Positions 7,546 through 16,785 of a stretch of DNA of 40,988 nucleotides are shown in pieces; within the stretch, counting starts at the first letter, position 1, and every line of letters begins with the position of its first letter. The position numbers and the translations under genes are program-made. Under the pieces are notes generated by a model that saw only the letters and a program-made list of their open reading frames with translations, did no database searches and was not told the origin of the DNA. The stretch spans positions 1 through 40,988 of the forward strand of contig JAIRTP010000058.1 in assembly GCA_031254805.1 (NCBI GenBank). The letters are read 5' to 3'. The DNA is from Bacteroidales bacterium (GTDB taxonomy: Bacteria; Bacteroidota; Bacteroidia; Bacteroidales; WRLA01).

Positions 7546-9594
7546 TTATTTTATCTCGCTGCCGTTATTTATTTTTGTTTCAGGTATGACAAATACCAGT
7601 TTCCCGTCATGGTCTTCGCCCAACAGGATCATCCCTTCCGACTCAATTCCACGCAATGCCTTTGGCGCTAAATTGACCAAAACGCTTACTTGTTTTCCGA
7701 TGATCTGTTCGGGTTCAAAATGTTCTGCAATTCCTGAGATAATTGTCCGTTTATCGATTCCCGTATCGACTTGAAGCTTCAAAAGCTTTTTCGCTTTCGG
7801 TATGCGTTCGGCTTCCAAAATGGTTCCAACCCGAATGTCGCATTGAGCAAAATCTTCAAAAGAGATGATCGGTTTCATCGGATTTACAACGGCTTCTATC
7901 GCTTCGTTCGCTTTCTTTGTATCTTGCAATTTTTTTATTTGATATTCGATAGCATCGTCTTCAATTTTTTCAAATAAGAATTGAGCTGGATTTAACGGAT
8001 GCTCTGGTTTGAGCAAATCTCCGTTTCCGGCTTTTTTCCATGTTTGTTGTTCTATATTCAAAATTTCGCACAATTTTTTCGCCGAAAAAGGTAAAAACGG
8101 TTCGCATAAAATAGAAAGATTGACGCATATTTGCAACGAAAGATTTAATATCGTTTTAGTTCGTTTTTCATCTGTTTTGATCGTTTTCCAAGGCTCTTGA
8201 TCGGTCAGATATTTATTACCTAACCTCGCCACGTTCATCATTTCATTCAACGCTTCTCTAAAACGATAATTTTCAATACTTTTTGATATTTTTTCGGGAT
8301 AGAATGCCAACTCTTCAATAACTTCTCTATCTGATTTTGTCCATTCTGCCGGTTCGGGAACTCTTCCTTCAAAATATTTATGTGTCAGCACGACGGTACG
8401 ATTCACGAAGTTTCCGAAAATGGCTAACAATTCGTTATTATTTCTATCTTGGATATCTTTCCATGTAAAATTATTATCTTTTGCTTCGGGCGCATTGGCG
8501 CATAAAGCATAACGCAACACATCTTGTTTGCCCGGAAAATCTTCTAAATATTCATGCAACCAAACCGCCCAATTCCGGCTCGTCGATATTTTATCGTTCT
8601 CTAAATTCAAAAATTCATTAGCAGGCACGTTGTCGGGAAGGATGTAGCTTCCTTCGGCTTTTAACATGGCCGGAAAAATAATACAATGGAATACAATATT
8701 ATCTTTTCCAATAAAATGCACCATTTTAGTATCCTGTTCTTTCCAATACGGTTCCCAATCTTTTCCCTTCTGTTTTGCCCACTCTTTTGTAGCTGATATA
8801 TAGCCGATTGGCGCATCGAACCAAACATAAAGAACTTTTCCTTCTGCCTCTTCTACGGGAACTTTTACGCCCCAATCCAAGTCTCGCGTCACGGCGCGAG
8901 GTTGCAAACCTTGATCTATCCACGATTTACATTGTCCGTAAACATTGCTTTTCCACTCTTTATGCCCTTCCAAAATCCACTCTTTAAGCCAGTTTTCATA
9001 TTGATCCAATGGAAGATACCAGTGTTTGGTAACCTTCAATACAGGCGTATTGCCGCTTAGTGTTGATTTTGGATTAATTAAGTCGGTTGCATTTAAAGAC
9101 GATCCGCAACTTTCACATTGATCGCCGTACGCTTTTTCATTATTACATAACGGACAAGTTCCGATAATATAGCGATCGGCCAAAAATTGTTTCGCCTCTT
9201 CGTCGTAATATTGTTCCGTGGTTTGTTCGATAAATTTACCGTCATTGTACAGTTTCAGGAAAAAATCAGAAGCCGTTTCGTGATGAATGGCGTTGGATGT
9301 TCTCGAGTAAATATCAAACGAGATTCCAAAATCTTCAAAAGATTTTTTGATAATATAATGAAATCGGTCTACCACATCTTGAGGCGTAACGCCTTCTTGA
9401 CGCGCTTTTATAGTGATCGGTACGCCATGTTCATCGGAACCGCCAATAAAAATAACATCCTCCCCGATGGAACGCAAATAACGGACATAAATATCCGCAG
9501 GAACATAAACTCCTGCCAAATGTCCGATATGAATAGCTCCGTTAGCATAAGGAAGCGCCGATGTGACCGTATATCGTTTAAAATGTTTTGTCAT
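7546..9594 (-). CDS. metG: Methionyl-tRNA synthetase with C-terminal tRNA-binding domain
   Basis: MetRS charges initiator and elongator tRNA-Met. The 682-residue protein has HIGH at 22-25, a zinc knuckle with C147, C150, C160 and C163, a KMSKS-loop variant KISTS at 335-339, an anticodon-binding helical domain (about 390-540) and an EMAP-II/Trbp111-type tRNA-binding domain (about 575-682) that promotes dimerisation. This is the full-length form usual in Bacteroidota. It starts with ATG at 9594. A minus-strand -7 element lies inside a 16-bp palindrome about 40 bases upstream. mreC follows and is probably co-transcribed. Confidence 0.97.
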   Translation of the reverse strand: MTKHFKRYTVTSALPYANGAIHIGHLAGVYVPADIYVRYLRSIGEDVIFIGGSDEHGVPITIKARQEGVTPQDVVDRFHYIIKKSFEDFGISFDIYSRTSNAIHHETASDFFLKLYNDGKFIEQTTEQYYDEEAKQFLADRYIIGTCPLCNNEKAYGDQCESCGSSLNATDLINPKSTLSGNTPVLKVTKHWYLPLDQYENWLKEWILEGHKEWKSNVYGQCKSWIDQGLQPRAVTRDLDWGVKVPVEEAEGKVLYVWFDAPIGYISATKEWAKQKGKDWEPYWKEQDTKMVHFIGKDNIVFHCIIFPAMLKAEGSYILPDNVPANEFLNLENDKISTSRNWAVWLHEYLEDFPGKQDVLRYALCANAPEAKDNNFTWKDIQDRNNNELLAIFGNFVNRTVVLTHKYFEGRVPEPAEWTKSDREVIEELAFYPEKISKSIENYRFREALNEMMNVARLGNKYLTDQEPWKTIKTDEKRTKTILNLSLQICVNLSILCEPFLPFSAKKLCEILNIEQQTWKKAGNGDLLKPEHPLNPAQFLFEKIEDDAIEYQIKKLQDTKKANEAIEAVVNPMKPIISFEDFAQCDIRVGTILEAERIPKAKKLLKLQVDTGIDKRTIISGIAEHFEPEQIIGKQVSVLVNLAPKALRGIESEGMILLGEDHDGKLVFVIPETKINNGSEIK

Positions 9595-9624
9595 TTTGAA
9601 TCAATGATTATAAAATAGATATAG

Positions 9625-9661
9625 AAAATTTCTGCAAAATTACTCATTTTGCAGAAATTTT
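9625..9661 (-). promoter_or_regulatory. 16-bp perfect palindrome overlapping the metG -7 element
   Basis: AAAATTTCTGCAAAAT (9625-9640) and its exact reverse complement ATTTTGCAGAAATTTT (9646-9661) are separated by 5 bases. On the minus strand TAATTTTG (complement of 9635-9642) matches the -7 consensus, which places transcription start inside the other arm. A repressor operator is one reading; a terminator for an unseen transcript is another. Confidence 0.5.
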
Positions 9662-9897
9662 TTCTCTTATTATTAAAAAAACTAGGGCAAACGCGCGAAA
9701 TTTTTTAAGCGCCTCTAAATACTGTAAAACCAGATTCGTTTTTTTGAATGTTGAATAAAAGTATTTATATAATCAGGAAGAATTTTTTTAAGAAAAGATC
9801 ACTTTCTTATATATCTTTCACGAAAGGTTTTCACACAGCTTCTTACAGACGAAGGTAGTTGAGCTTTGTGCGTTTGTTCCGGCACTTAAAAATAAAA

Positions 9898-9929
9898 TTT
9901 GCATTTGCTGACAAGATTTACGATTTTTG
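9898..9929 (+). promoter_or_regulatory. Probable dapD promoter
   Basis: TTTG (9898-9901) and GATTTTTG (9922-9929, one mismatch to TAnnTTTG) are 20 bases apart. The implied start near 9936 gives a leader of about 21 bases before the dapD ATG, similar to other genes here. Confidence 0.4.
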
Positions 9930-9956
9930 CACTTCAAAAATTGAAACCTAAAAATA

Positions 9957-10769
9957 ATGGAATTACAATGGCAAATAGAGCAAGCTTGGAACGATCGTTC
10001 TCTTTTGAGCGAAGAATCGACAATTACGGCTATTGAAAAAGTCGTAGAAGCGTTGAATTCCGGCATATTAAGAGTTGCAAATCCTGACGAGGGACAATGG
10101 CTTGTAAACGCATGGATCAAAAAGGCCATTCTTCTCTATTTTTCTATTAAAAAGATGTCCGACATACATGCGGGCGATTTGACCTTTTACGATAAAATTC
10201 CATTAAAAAAAGATTTTCAAAATCAAAATGTGCGCGTTGTTCCGCATGGAATTGCTCGATATGGTTCCTATTTGGCGCCGGGCGTGGTCATGATGCCCTC
10301 TTATGTTAATATTGGCGCTTATGTCGATAGCGGAACCATGATCGATACATGGGCGACTGTGGGATCGTGCGCACAAATAGGTAAAAATGTTCATTTGAGC
10401 GGAGGCGTTGGCATTGGCGGCGTGTTAGAACCGCTACAGGCAAATCCGGTTATTATTGAAGATAATTGTTTCATAGGATCAAGAGCTATTGTAGTAGAAG
10501 GCGTAAGAATTGGAAAAGAAGCGGTGTTGGGCGCAGGCGTCGTCATTACCGCGTCAACGCGTATCATTGATGTCTCTCAAGAAAAAGCAATTGAATACAA
10601 GGGATTTATTCCTGATCGTTCGGTGGTTATTCCCGGAAATATTTCAAAATCTTTTCCGGCTGGAACCTATTATACGCCTTGCGCATTGATCATTGGACAA
10701 CGCAAAATATCGACAGATAAAAAAGTATCTTTAAACGATGCTTTGAGAGATTTTAATGTTGCCGTTTAA
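9957..10769 (+). CDS. dapD: 2,3,4,5-tetrahydropyridine-2,6-dicarboxylate N-succinyltransferase
   Basis: DapD transfers succinate from succinyl-CoA to tetrahydrodipicolinate in the succinylase branch of lysine and meso-diaminopimelate synthesis. The 270-residue length is that of the E. coli enzyme. An N-terminal helical domain (about 1-95) is followed by a left-handed beta helix of hexapeptide repeats (about 100-215: YVNIGAYVDSGTMIDTWATV, GKNVHLSGGVGIGGVLEP, CFIGSRAIVVEGVRIGKEA). This shows that the organism uses the succinylase route rather than only the DapL aminotransferase. It is the first gene of a three-gene plus-strand group with a YrdC-type protein and a radical SAM protein. Confidence 0.95.
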   Translation: MELQWQIEQAWNDRSLLSEESTITAIEKVVEALNSGILRVANPDEGQWLVNAWIKKAILLYFSIKKMSDIHAGDLTFYDKIPLKKDFQNQNVRVVPHGIARYGSYLAPGVVMMPSYVNIGAYVDSGTMIDTWATVGSCAQIGKNVHLSGGVGIGGVLEPLQANPVIIEDNCFIGSRAIVVEGVRIGKEAVLGAGVVITASTRIIDVSQEKAIEYKGFIPDRSVVIPGNISKSFPAGTYYTPCALIIGQRKISTDKKVSLNDALRDFNVAV

Positions 10770-10792
10770 TTGTAGTGAAGAAAGGACGAGTC

Positions 10793-11368
10793 ATGGAAGA
10801 AGATGTCAAGGATTTTGTAAGCGAATGCGCGAAGGTCTTGAAGAAAGGCGGAACGATACTCTATCCGACAGACACCGTTTGGGGAATTGGTTGTGATGCG
10901 ACCAATCAAAAAGCTGTTGATAAGATATTTAAAATCAAAGGCAGAAATCAACAAAAAAGCTTTATTATTTTGTTGGACGATCCTGAAAAAATCGCCCAAT
11001 ATGCCGATGATGTTTCTCCCATAGCATATGACTTTATAAAAAAATATACGCGCCCTCTGACGATAATTTATCCAAATGCAAAAAAACTGGCAAAGAATGT
11101 GATCGCATCGAACGGTAGCATTGCCATAAGAGTAGTGCGAGAGCATTTTTGCGAAGAATTGATCAAAACATTTGGAAAACCCATCGTATCAACTTCTGCT
11201 AATTTCAGCGGCTATCCGGCGCCCGCTACCTTTTCTGATATTGATTCCACTATTAAAGAGATGGTAGATTATGTCGTTCCCTTTCATCAGGATTCTTTGA
11301 ACAAAATAAATCCGTCAACGATTATACAGCTATTCCCAAACGGAACTTTTAGGATCATTCGCGATTAA
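10793..11368 (+). CDS. Sua5/YciO/YrdC-family protein (likely threonylcarbamoyl-AMP synthase)
   Basis: This family makes threonylcarbamoyl-AMP from threonine, bicarbonate and ATP for the t6A37 modification of ANN-decoding tRNAs. The 191-residue protein contains YPTDTVWGIGCDA near 30, the basic KIKGR...KSF segment near 50-60 and STSANFSG near 144, all typical of the substrate pocket. A GTG at 10775 is also in frame, but the ATG at 10793 follows a purine-rich GAAGAAAGGA at a suitable distance and I prefer it. TsaC versus the paralogue YciO cannot be settled by eye; the length favours a stand-alone YrdC domain. Confidence 0.85.
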   Translation: MEEDVKDFVSECAKVLKKGGTILYPTDTVWGIGCDATNQKAVDKIFKIKGRNQQKSFIILLDDPEKIAQYADDVSPIAYDFIKKYTRPLTIIYPNAKKLAKNVIASNGSIAIRVVREHFCEELIKTFGKPIVSTSANFSGYPAPATFSDIDSTIKEMVDYVVPFHQDSLNKINPSTIIQLFPNGTFRIIRD

Positions 11369-11378
11369 TCTTCGCTTT

Positions 11379-12293
11379 ATGAATTTATCATTAACCCTTG
11401 AAAATTGCCGCATTTGTCCGCGACAATGCGGAGTGAACCGTTTTGACGAAAAAGCGGGATTTTGCCGTTCCGGAAATTTACCAATAATATCTTCCATATG
11501 CATTCACAAAGGGGAAGAGCCTGTTATCTCAGGAAAAAAAGGTATTTGCAATCTATTTTTTGCTCATTGCAATTTACGCTGTATTTATTGCCAAAATTAT
11601 CAAATAAGCCGTAATGAAAACGATAACGCAGGAATAGTATGTTCAATTGAAAAAGCGACGGAGCAAATTATCGCTATTTTGGATCAGGGGATAGATATAT
11701 TGGGATTTGTGTCGCCTTCGCATTTTGTCGTTCAAATGATAGATATCATAGACTTGCTCCATGATAGAGGATATTTTCCTACCATCGTTTACAATTCTAA
11801 CGGATACGATAGCGTTGATACGCTAAGTCAAATATCTGATTATATTGATGTTTACCTTCCTGATTTAAAGTATTGCAATAATAGCTTAGGAAAGAGATAT
11901 TCAAATGTTAATAACTATATGGAAGTTTCGCAAAACGCCGTTAAAGAAATGTATCGGCAAAAAGGTTCGGCGCTAAAAATCGATGAAAACGGCCTGATTA
12001 GAAACGGCATGATTATTCGTCATTTGGCGCTTCCCGAAGCAACGGACGATAGCAAAAAAGTGATGCAATTCATTGCAGATATAGATTCTCAAATATATAT
12101 ATCGCTTATGGCGCAATATTATCCGCCATTTCAAATGGAATTTCAAGAATTGAATAGAAAAGTAAATCCGGATGAATATGAAAAGTTATTGGATTTTATT
12201 GACGTTCTCGGATTAGAAAACGGGTGGATTCAAGATTTAAAAAGCTCTGACGTCTATAAGCCTGATTTTGAGCGAGAAAATCCTTTCAATTGA
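11379..12293 (+). CDS. PflX-like radical SAM protein (COG1313 type)
   Basis: The 304-residue protein has the radical SAM cluster motif CNLRCIYC (C64, C68, C71) preceded by a Cys-rich N terminus (NCRICPRQCGVNR, then AGFCRSG) that is characteristic of PflX-type homologues of pyruvate-formate-lyase activase. These enzymes reductively cleave SAM at a [4Fe-4S] cluster. The target of this subgroup is not established. It starts 10 bases after the YrdC-type gene and is probably co-transcribed. Its stop codon is 1 base from the stop of the convergent gene, leaving no room for a conventional terminator. Confidence 0.88.
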   Translation: MNLSLTLENCRICPRQCGVNRFDEKAGFCRSGNLPIISSICIHKGEEPVISGKKGICNLFFAHCNLRCIYCQNYQISRNENDNAGIVCSIEKATEQIIAILDQGIDILGFVSPSHFVVQMIDIIDLLHDRGYFPTIVYNSNGYDSVDTLSQISDYIDVYLPDLKYCNNSLGKRYSNVNNYMEVSQNAVKEMYRQKGSALKIDENGLIRNGMIIRHLALPEATDDSKKVMQFIADIDSQIYISLMAQYYPPFQMEFQELNRKVNPDEYEKLLDFIDVLGLENGWIQDLKSSDVYKPDFERENPFN

Positions 12294-12294
12294 T

Positions 12295-13362
12295 CTATTT
12301 CTTTCTTTTTTCCTTTGCTTTTTCACTCAAAATTTCGAGCCGTCTCAATTTTCTTCTCAAAAGAGGCCATTCGTTCGGATGTTCAGATAAAATATTTATC
12401 AAATGCGTTTCATTCCTTTGACTTAACTTATCGCTGATAGCGGCGGCCGTAATATTGCAAACCCGCGCCAAATCATTTCCTGAAACGCGCTCGCCAACAG
12501 TAATATACGGATCGTTAATTAAACTGGTTAATCCATCTTCTAATCGGTTAAGCCAAGTGATCGTTTTCCTCTGTTGAGTCGATAAATTGCCGTTATTGGA
12601 AATATTCTGCTCTTTTGAAGGAACGTTCTCCGAATCGTTCAAAATAAGACTAAACTGCGTTAATTTAATAAAATCAACTTCTCGATCATTTTTCTCGCAC
12701 TCATAGTCAATGGCATGCTGAAGAGCGTCTGCTAATTGTTCTATAGCGCCGGTATAGGAGATGATCTTTCTTTCTACCGCATCGTCCATTAATACGGCAA
12801 CGCCTTTTGATGCTCTGTATTCATTGACAATGCTTTTTGCAAATCGTAAAACCCGATCTTCATATTTTCTGATTTTTTGTTCTAATTGTCCAATATAAAG
12901 GTTTTGTCTGTTTTCTTGCGATTCATTGATGACGCTTTTTCTATAACAGAGCATATTTGCTTTGATGATTTCGCAAAAAACAGAAGGCAATAATTCGATG
13001 ATTATTTCCCTGCTCTCTTCTGTATTCAATTTTTTCAGTTCATATGAGAAAAAGAAGATATCTTTCTTCTTGTCAAATAGATTTTCTACCCTGACCAAAA
13101 AAATATTATCATCGGGACATGGAAACATTTCGCTGGAGTGGAACATGAATTTTGTTCGATACATGATTTTCCCCCATACAGGTTCATTGACAAGTTGATA
13201 ATTATCTCTTATTAAAGAAGGGGAGTCGGTATTTGATAAACGAATCCTGTCATCCGTACTATGAAAACGGACTTGAGAACTTTTGTTATCGTAACAAAAG
13301 GCGAGAATTCTATCAACTTGAGGAAATTTCTCTAAAATTTGTTTAAAAAGAATGTTATACAT
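12295..13362 (-). CDS. Uncharacterised protein with GAF-like N terminus and helical, HTH-like C terminus
   Basis: I do not recognise this 355-residue protein. Residues about 1-150 alternate strands and helices in a GAF/PAS-like pattern. Residues about 170-235 are a charged helical, coiled-coil-like stretch. Residues about 270-350 are helical and contain VSGNDLARVCNITAAAISDKL, which has the spacing of a helix-turn-helix, then a strongly basic tail (RRKLRRLEIL, KAKEKRKK). No signal peptide or membrane helix is present. A TTG upstream at 13392 lies inside a perfect -7 element, so the ATG at 13362 is the better start. A sensory DNA-binding regulator is a reasonable guess, not shown. Confidence 0.7.
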   Translation of the reverse strand: MYNILFKQILEKFPQVDRILAFCYDNKSSQVRFHSTDDRIRLSNTDSPSLIRDNYQLVNEPVWGKIMYRTKFMFHSSEMFPCPDDNIFLVRVENLFDKKKDIFFFSYELKKLNTEESREIIIELLPSVFCEIIKANMLCYRKSVINESQENRQNLYIGQLEQKIRKYEDRVLRFAKSIVNEYRASKGVAVLMDDAVERKIISYTGAIEQLADALQHAIDYECEKNDREVDFIKLTQFSLILNDSENVPSKEQNISNNGNLSTQQRKTITWLNRLEDGLTSLINDPYITVGERVSGNDLARVCNITAAAISDKLSQRNETHLINILSEHPNEWPLLRRKLRRLEILSEKAKEKRKK

Positions 13363-13389
13363 TAGCGTATAAGATTTTTCAAATTTTGA

Positions 13390-13440
13390 CAAAGATATAA
13401 ATAATTATAAAATCAAGAAACTTAATTTAAGAAACTTGAT
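13390..13440 (-). promoter_or_regulatory. Promoter with repeat-containing operator candidate
   Basis: TATCTTTG on the minus strand (13390-13397) is an exact -7 match about 28 bases before the ATG. Upstream, 13412-13440 holds two direct copies of AAGAAACTT whose outer flanks form an inverted pair (ATCAAG and CTTGAT). This block covers the -33 region and could be a regulator-binding site. Confidence 0.5.
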
Positions 13441-13514
13441 AATATTTTTCTTTATTTCTGTCTTTATTAATTGATAATCTTTTTAATGCGTAATTAATTT
13501 AAGATCTGTTTAGA

Positions 13515-13522
13515 TATTTTTG
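13515..13522 (+). promoter_or_regulatory. -7 element ahead of the 102-residue orphan gene
   Basis: TATTTTTG matches TAnnTTTG 30 bases before the ATG at 13553 and supports that ORF being expressed. Confidence 0.5.
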
Positions 13523-13552
13523 CATCAAAAATAAAGAAAATAAATTAAAATT

Positions 13553-13861
13553 ATGAGAAGCATTACTTTTATTTTAATTTCTAAAGGAAGAGCGGAATAT
13601 TACGATAAGATTTTTTCCGGAATTAATCCAAATCCATATTTGTCGGAAATTGATCAGCATGAAAATGAATTTGACAATAAGCCGCCGCCTAAAATTGAGA
13701 TGTCGGATTCATTATTTGAAGAAGAAAAATGGAGAGAGCGAAAAAACGTTTTCAACAAATTTCATCATAAAATCAATATTCATAGCGAAAAAAAACTAAA
13801 CATAAAATGGCGCGATTTTATGGATTTTATCTTATATTTTTTCGATATGCAAGAGAGATAA
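13553..13861 (+). CDS. Hypothetical 102-residue protein
   Basis: I find no family for this small protein. It starts with a short hydrophobic strand (RSITFILIS), continues with an acidic, Pro-containing middle (NKPPPKIEM) and ends with a basic-aromatic helix (KLNIKWRDFMDFILYFF). A soluble or peripherally membrane-bound protein is likely. In support of it being real, it has a good -7 element 30 bases upstream, fills the gap between the divergent regulator-like gene and ftsK, and has no overlap with another gene. In Bacteroides-like genomes I do not recall a conserved gene at this spot. Confidence 0.55.
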   Translation: MRSITFILISKGRAEYYDKIFSGINPNPYLSEIDQHENEFDNKPPPKIEMSDSLFEEEKWRERKNVFNKFHHKINIHSEKKLNIKWRDFMDFILYFFDMQER

Positions 13862-13912
13862 TTTTGTTTAAGAAATCAATCGCAGAAGATTAATTCAAAG
13901 CCGAGAAAAATG

Positions 13913-13920
13913 TATTTTTG
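13913..13920 (+). promoter_or_regulatory. -7 element of the ftsK promoter
   Basis: TATTTTTG matches TAnnTTTG 20 bases before the ftsK ATG at 13941, leaving a leader of only about a dozen bases. Confidence 0.55.
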
Positions 13921-13940
13921 CAAAATATTATATAAATGCC

Positions 13941-16460
13941 ATGACTGTAAAAAAAACAGATAAAGGGAGTAATGTCAAGAAAAAAAGCATTAAGAAAGAG
14001 AAAAAAGCTAATGGCGCGCAATCGAAAGAAAGAATATTGAAGATTGCCGGCGTTTTATTTATTGCTATTTCTCTCTTTTTAGTATTGTCTTTCATTTCGT
14101 ACATTCTCTATTTTAATGAAGATTATACTCTTTTGAGTAAAAAATCTTTTTTTGAATTAATGTTCAAAACCAACGCGCATGCGCAAAATGTGATGGGAAA
14201 ATTTGGTTTATGGACGGCTTATATCTTCATAACGCGTTGGTTTGGCGTCGCTTCATTCTTATTCGCTCCATATCTGTTGGTTATCGGCTCTTATCTACTC
14301 GGATTATTTAAGGTAAAAGTTTGGGTATTTTCCCGTCGAATATTGTTCTTTTTAATATGGTTTTCCGTTACGTTCGCCTTTATTTTTGGAGAGAACATAG
14401 GCTTTGGAATGGGGGGATTTTTTGGAAAAGCATGTTCCGATTTTTTGATAGATTTAATAGGAAAGCTGGGAACCGTGTTATTATTATTCGCTATTCTCAT
14501 TACATATTCTTTGTTAGAGTATGATTTTATTTTAGGTTGGCTGGAACAATTAAAAGTTGATCCGGAAAAGAAGCAAATGAGAAAAGAGAAGCGACTGAAA
14601 CGCAAGGAAGAGCTTCGAAAAAAGAAAGAAGCGAAGAAAAAAATACGTATTGCGGAAACGGAAGAGTCGGCTTATAATTTGGAAGAATACGCCGTAGATG
14701 ATGAAAAAGATGATTTTGAGATCATTTCATATAACGAGAAGAAAGGAGATGTTGAAGATAACGATGGCGCCGATATAGAACTTGTATTCACAAATAATAA
14801 TATTCAACAAATTGTCGATCAAGAAGATATAGAACTTTCTATCGATGATCAACAGCAAGGAGATAAAATTTCCGACATGTTGACGGAAGAGACAGAAGAA
14901 GATAAAAAGCATTTTGGATTGACGACGCCTTTTGATCCAACGTTGGAATTGCCGGATTATAAATTTCCGGAAATAGATTTATTAGAGTCTTACAACGACA
15001 ATAATACGGGCGAAGTCAATGCCGAAGAGTTGAACGCCAACAAAAACCGTATTGTTGAAACGCTCAATAATTATGGTATAAAAATAGATAAAATAAAAGC
15101 GACAATTGGTCCGACAGTTACTCTATATGAAATTATTCCCGCTGCGGGCGTTCGTATTTCAAGAATCAAAAATTTGGAAGATGATATCGCTTTGAGTTTG
15201 GCGGCTTTAGGAATCAGGATCATTGCGCCAATTCCCGGAAAAGGGACGATAGGAATTGAGGTTCCAAACAGCAATCCGTCGATTGTTTCGATGCGTTCAG
15301 TTTTGGCTTCCGACAAGTTTAAAAATACCAAACATGCGCTTCCTATTGCACTTGGAAAGACTATTTCCAACGAGACTTATGTTGTAGATTTGGCTAAGAT
15401 GCCCCATTTGTTGATGGCGGGCGCTACGGGACAAGGAAAGTCGGTTGGAATCAACGCCGTCATCGCTTCTCTGCTCTACAAAAAGCATCCTTCGGAGTTG
15501 AAATTTGTATTAGTCGATCCTAAAAAAGTGGAATTATCGCTATTTTCAAAAATAGAACGTCATTATTTAGCTAAGCTTCCCGATAGCGAAGACGCCATTA
15601 TTCCAGATACTAGAACAGTGGTCAAAACATTGAATTCTTTGACGATCGAGATGGACAATCGTTATGAGTTATTGAAAGACGCACAGGTTCGTAATATCAG
15701 AGAATACAATGAAAAATTTTGTCGTCGTCAATTAAATCCTTTACACGGGCATCGTTATTTACCTTATATAGTGCTTATTGTTGATGAATTTGCCGATTTG
15801 ATCATGACCGCCGGAAAAGAGGTGGAAAATCCGATAGCGCGATTGGCGCAACTTTCTCGAGCCATTGGTATTCATCTGATTATTGCTACGCAACGTCCGT
15901 CCGTGAACATTATTACCGGCGTGATCAAGGCAAATTTTCCTGCTCGCGTTGCTTTTCGCGTATCGGCAAAGGTTGACTCGCGCACTATTTTAGATACGGG
16001 CGGAGCCGATCAACTCATCGGACGAGGCGATATGTTGCTATCTTCCGGAAGCGATATTATTCGTCTGCAATGTGCGTTTATCGATACGCCGGAAGTGGAA
16101 CGCATGACCGATTACATAGGCTCTCAGCGCGCATATCCTGAGGCATTTGCTTTGCCTGAGGTAGAAGATGAACAAAGCGAATCTAAAGAGTTTGAAACCG
16201 CAGACCGCGATCCACTTTTTGAAGACGCCGCAAGAATCATCGTATTGGCGCAACAAGGTTCTACATCATTGCTACAGAGAAAGTTAAAATTAGGATATAA
16301 TCGCGCAGGAAGATTGATCGATCAGTTGGAAGCGGCTGGTATTGTCGGTCCTTTTGAAGGTTCCAAAGCTCGCGAAGTAAAGATTGGCAGTGAAATGGCT
16401 TTGGAACAATATTTAAAAGATATTTATTCAAATAATAAAACAAATGATTCAATGTTTTAA
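13941..16460 (+). CDS. ftsK: DNA translocase FtsK/SpoIIIE
   Basis: FtsK pumps chromosome ends through the closing septum and activates XerCD recombination at dif. The 839-residue protein has a basic start, four or five membrane helices (about 34-185), a charged Lys/Glu-rich linker (about 205-355), then the alpha, beta and gamma domains. Walker A is GATGQGKS (494-501) and Walker B is LIVDEFADL around D615. The C-terminal winged-helix gamma domain (about 760-830: STSLLQRKLKLGYNRAGRLIDQLEAAGIVGP) reads KOPS sites. Length is normal for Bacteroidota. It has its own promoter and a clear terminator about 100 bases downstream. Confidence 0.97.
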   Translation: MTVKKTDKGSNVKKKSIKKEKKANGAQSKERILKIAGVLFIAISLFLVLSFISYILYFNEDYTLLSKKSFFELMFKTNAHAQNVMGKFGLWTAYIFITRWFGVASFLFAPYLLVIGSYLLGLFKVKVWVFSRRILFFLIWFSVTFAFIFGENIGFGMGGFFGKACSDFLIDLIGKLGTVLLLFAILITYSLLEYDFILGWLEQLKVDPEKKQMRKEKRLKRKEELRKKKEAKKKIRIAETEESAYNLEEYAVDDEKDDFEIISYNEKKGDVEDNDGADIELVFTNNNIQQIVDQEDIELSIDDQQQGDKISDMLTEETEEDKKHFGLTTPFDPTLELPDYKFPEIDLLESYNDNNTGEVNAEELNANKNRIVETLNNYGIKIDKIKATIGPTVTLYEIIPAAGVRISRIKNLEDDIALSLAALGIRIIAPIPGKGTIGIEVPNSNPSIVSMRSVLASDKFKNTKHALPIALGKTISNETYVVDLAKMPHLLMAGATGQGKSVGINAVIASLLYKKHPSELKFVLVDPKKVELSLFSKIERHYLAKLPDSEDAIIPDTRTVVKTLNSLTIEMDNRYELLKDAQVRNIREYNEKFCRRQLNPLHGHRYLPYIVLIVDEFADLIMTAGKEVENPIARLAQLSRAIGIHLIIATQRPSVNIITGVIKANFPARVAFRVSAKVDSRTILDTGGADQLIGRGDMLLSSGSDIIRLQCAFIDTPEVERMTDYIGSQRAYPEAFALPEVEDEQSESKEFETADRDPLFEDAARIIVLAQQGSTSLLQRKLKLGYNRAGRLIDQLEAAGIVGPFEGSKAREVKIGSEMALEQYLKDIYSNNKTNDSMF

Positions 16461-16556
16461 ATGTAATTAACATAATTCACTGATGATTAAAATTAGGATA
16501 TTATAAGAGGATAAAATCAACGCCTCGAATAGGAGGGAAGTCATAAAAATGGTAGA

Positions 16557-16588
16557 AGCAGCCTGAAAATTTCAAGCTGCTTTTTTTT
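16557..16588 (+). terminator. Intrinsic terminator of ftsK
   Basis: AGCAGC (16557-16562) pairs with GCTGCT (16576-16581), with further pairing inside (TGA with TCA), followed by eight consecutive T residues ending at 16588. Confidence 0.85.
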
Positions 16589-16687
16589 ATTGCAATAAGA
16601 ATATGATCGACTCTTTTTATAAGATGATTAAATCCACTTTGTTATTTTTTAAACCTATTTTTACAGCGATAATATTCTATATAAAGA

Positions 16688-16785
16688 CACAATTGTAACC
16701 AATCAACTTGTTCACAATTGTATGTATTATACAAATAAATATAGATTTGTGTCGCACAAACATTTATGGAAAATGATTACATTTG
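16688..16785 (+). promoter_or_regulatory. Promoter and palindromic operator candidates of the XRE regulator
   Basis: CACAATTGTA occurs twice (16688-16697 and 16713-16722), each containing the perfect palindrome ACAATTGT. A third palindrome, TTTGTGtcgCACAAA (16746-16760), overlaps the expected -33 region of the -7 element TACATTTG (16778-16785). This arrangement fits autoregulation by the downstream HTH protein. Confidence 0.55.

Larger units (their letters stand above)
9595..9956 (+). other. Divergent metG/dapD intergenic region, 362 bp
   Basis: AT-rich and without a convincing gene. It holds the 16-bp palindrome with the metG -7 element (9625-9661), a short inverted repeat CTTTCacGAAAG (9815-9826) and the probable dapD promoter (9898-9929). 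The middle part (about 9665-9810) has only weak hairpins, and I see no tRNA or known riboswitch there. Confidence 0.6.

Noticed and set aside
9187-9618. 143-codon plus-strand ORF antisense to metG
   Set aside because: It is the complement of a well conserved metG region and shows no protein features.
16550-16567. Five-codon ORF after an AGGAGG sequence in the ftsK 3' region
   Set aside because: Too short, ends in the terminator stem, and spacing from AGGAGG is too long.
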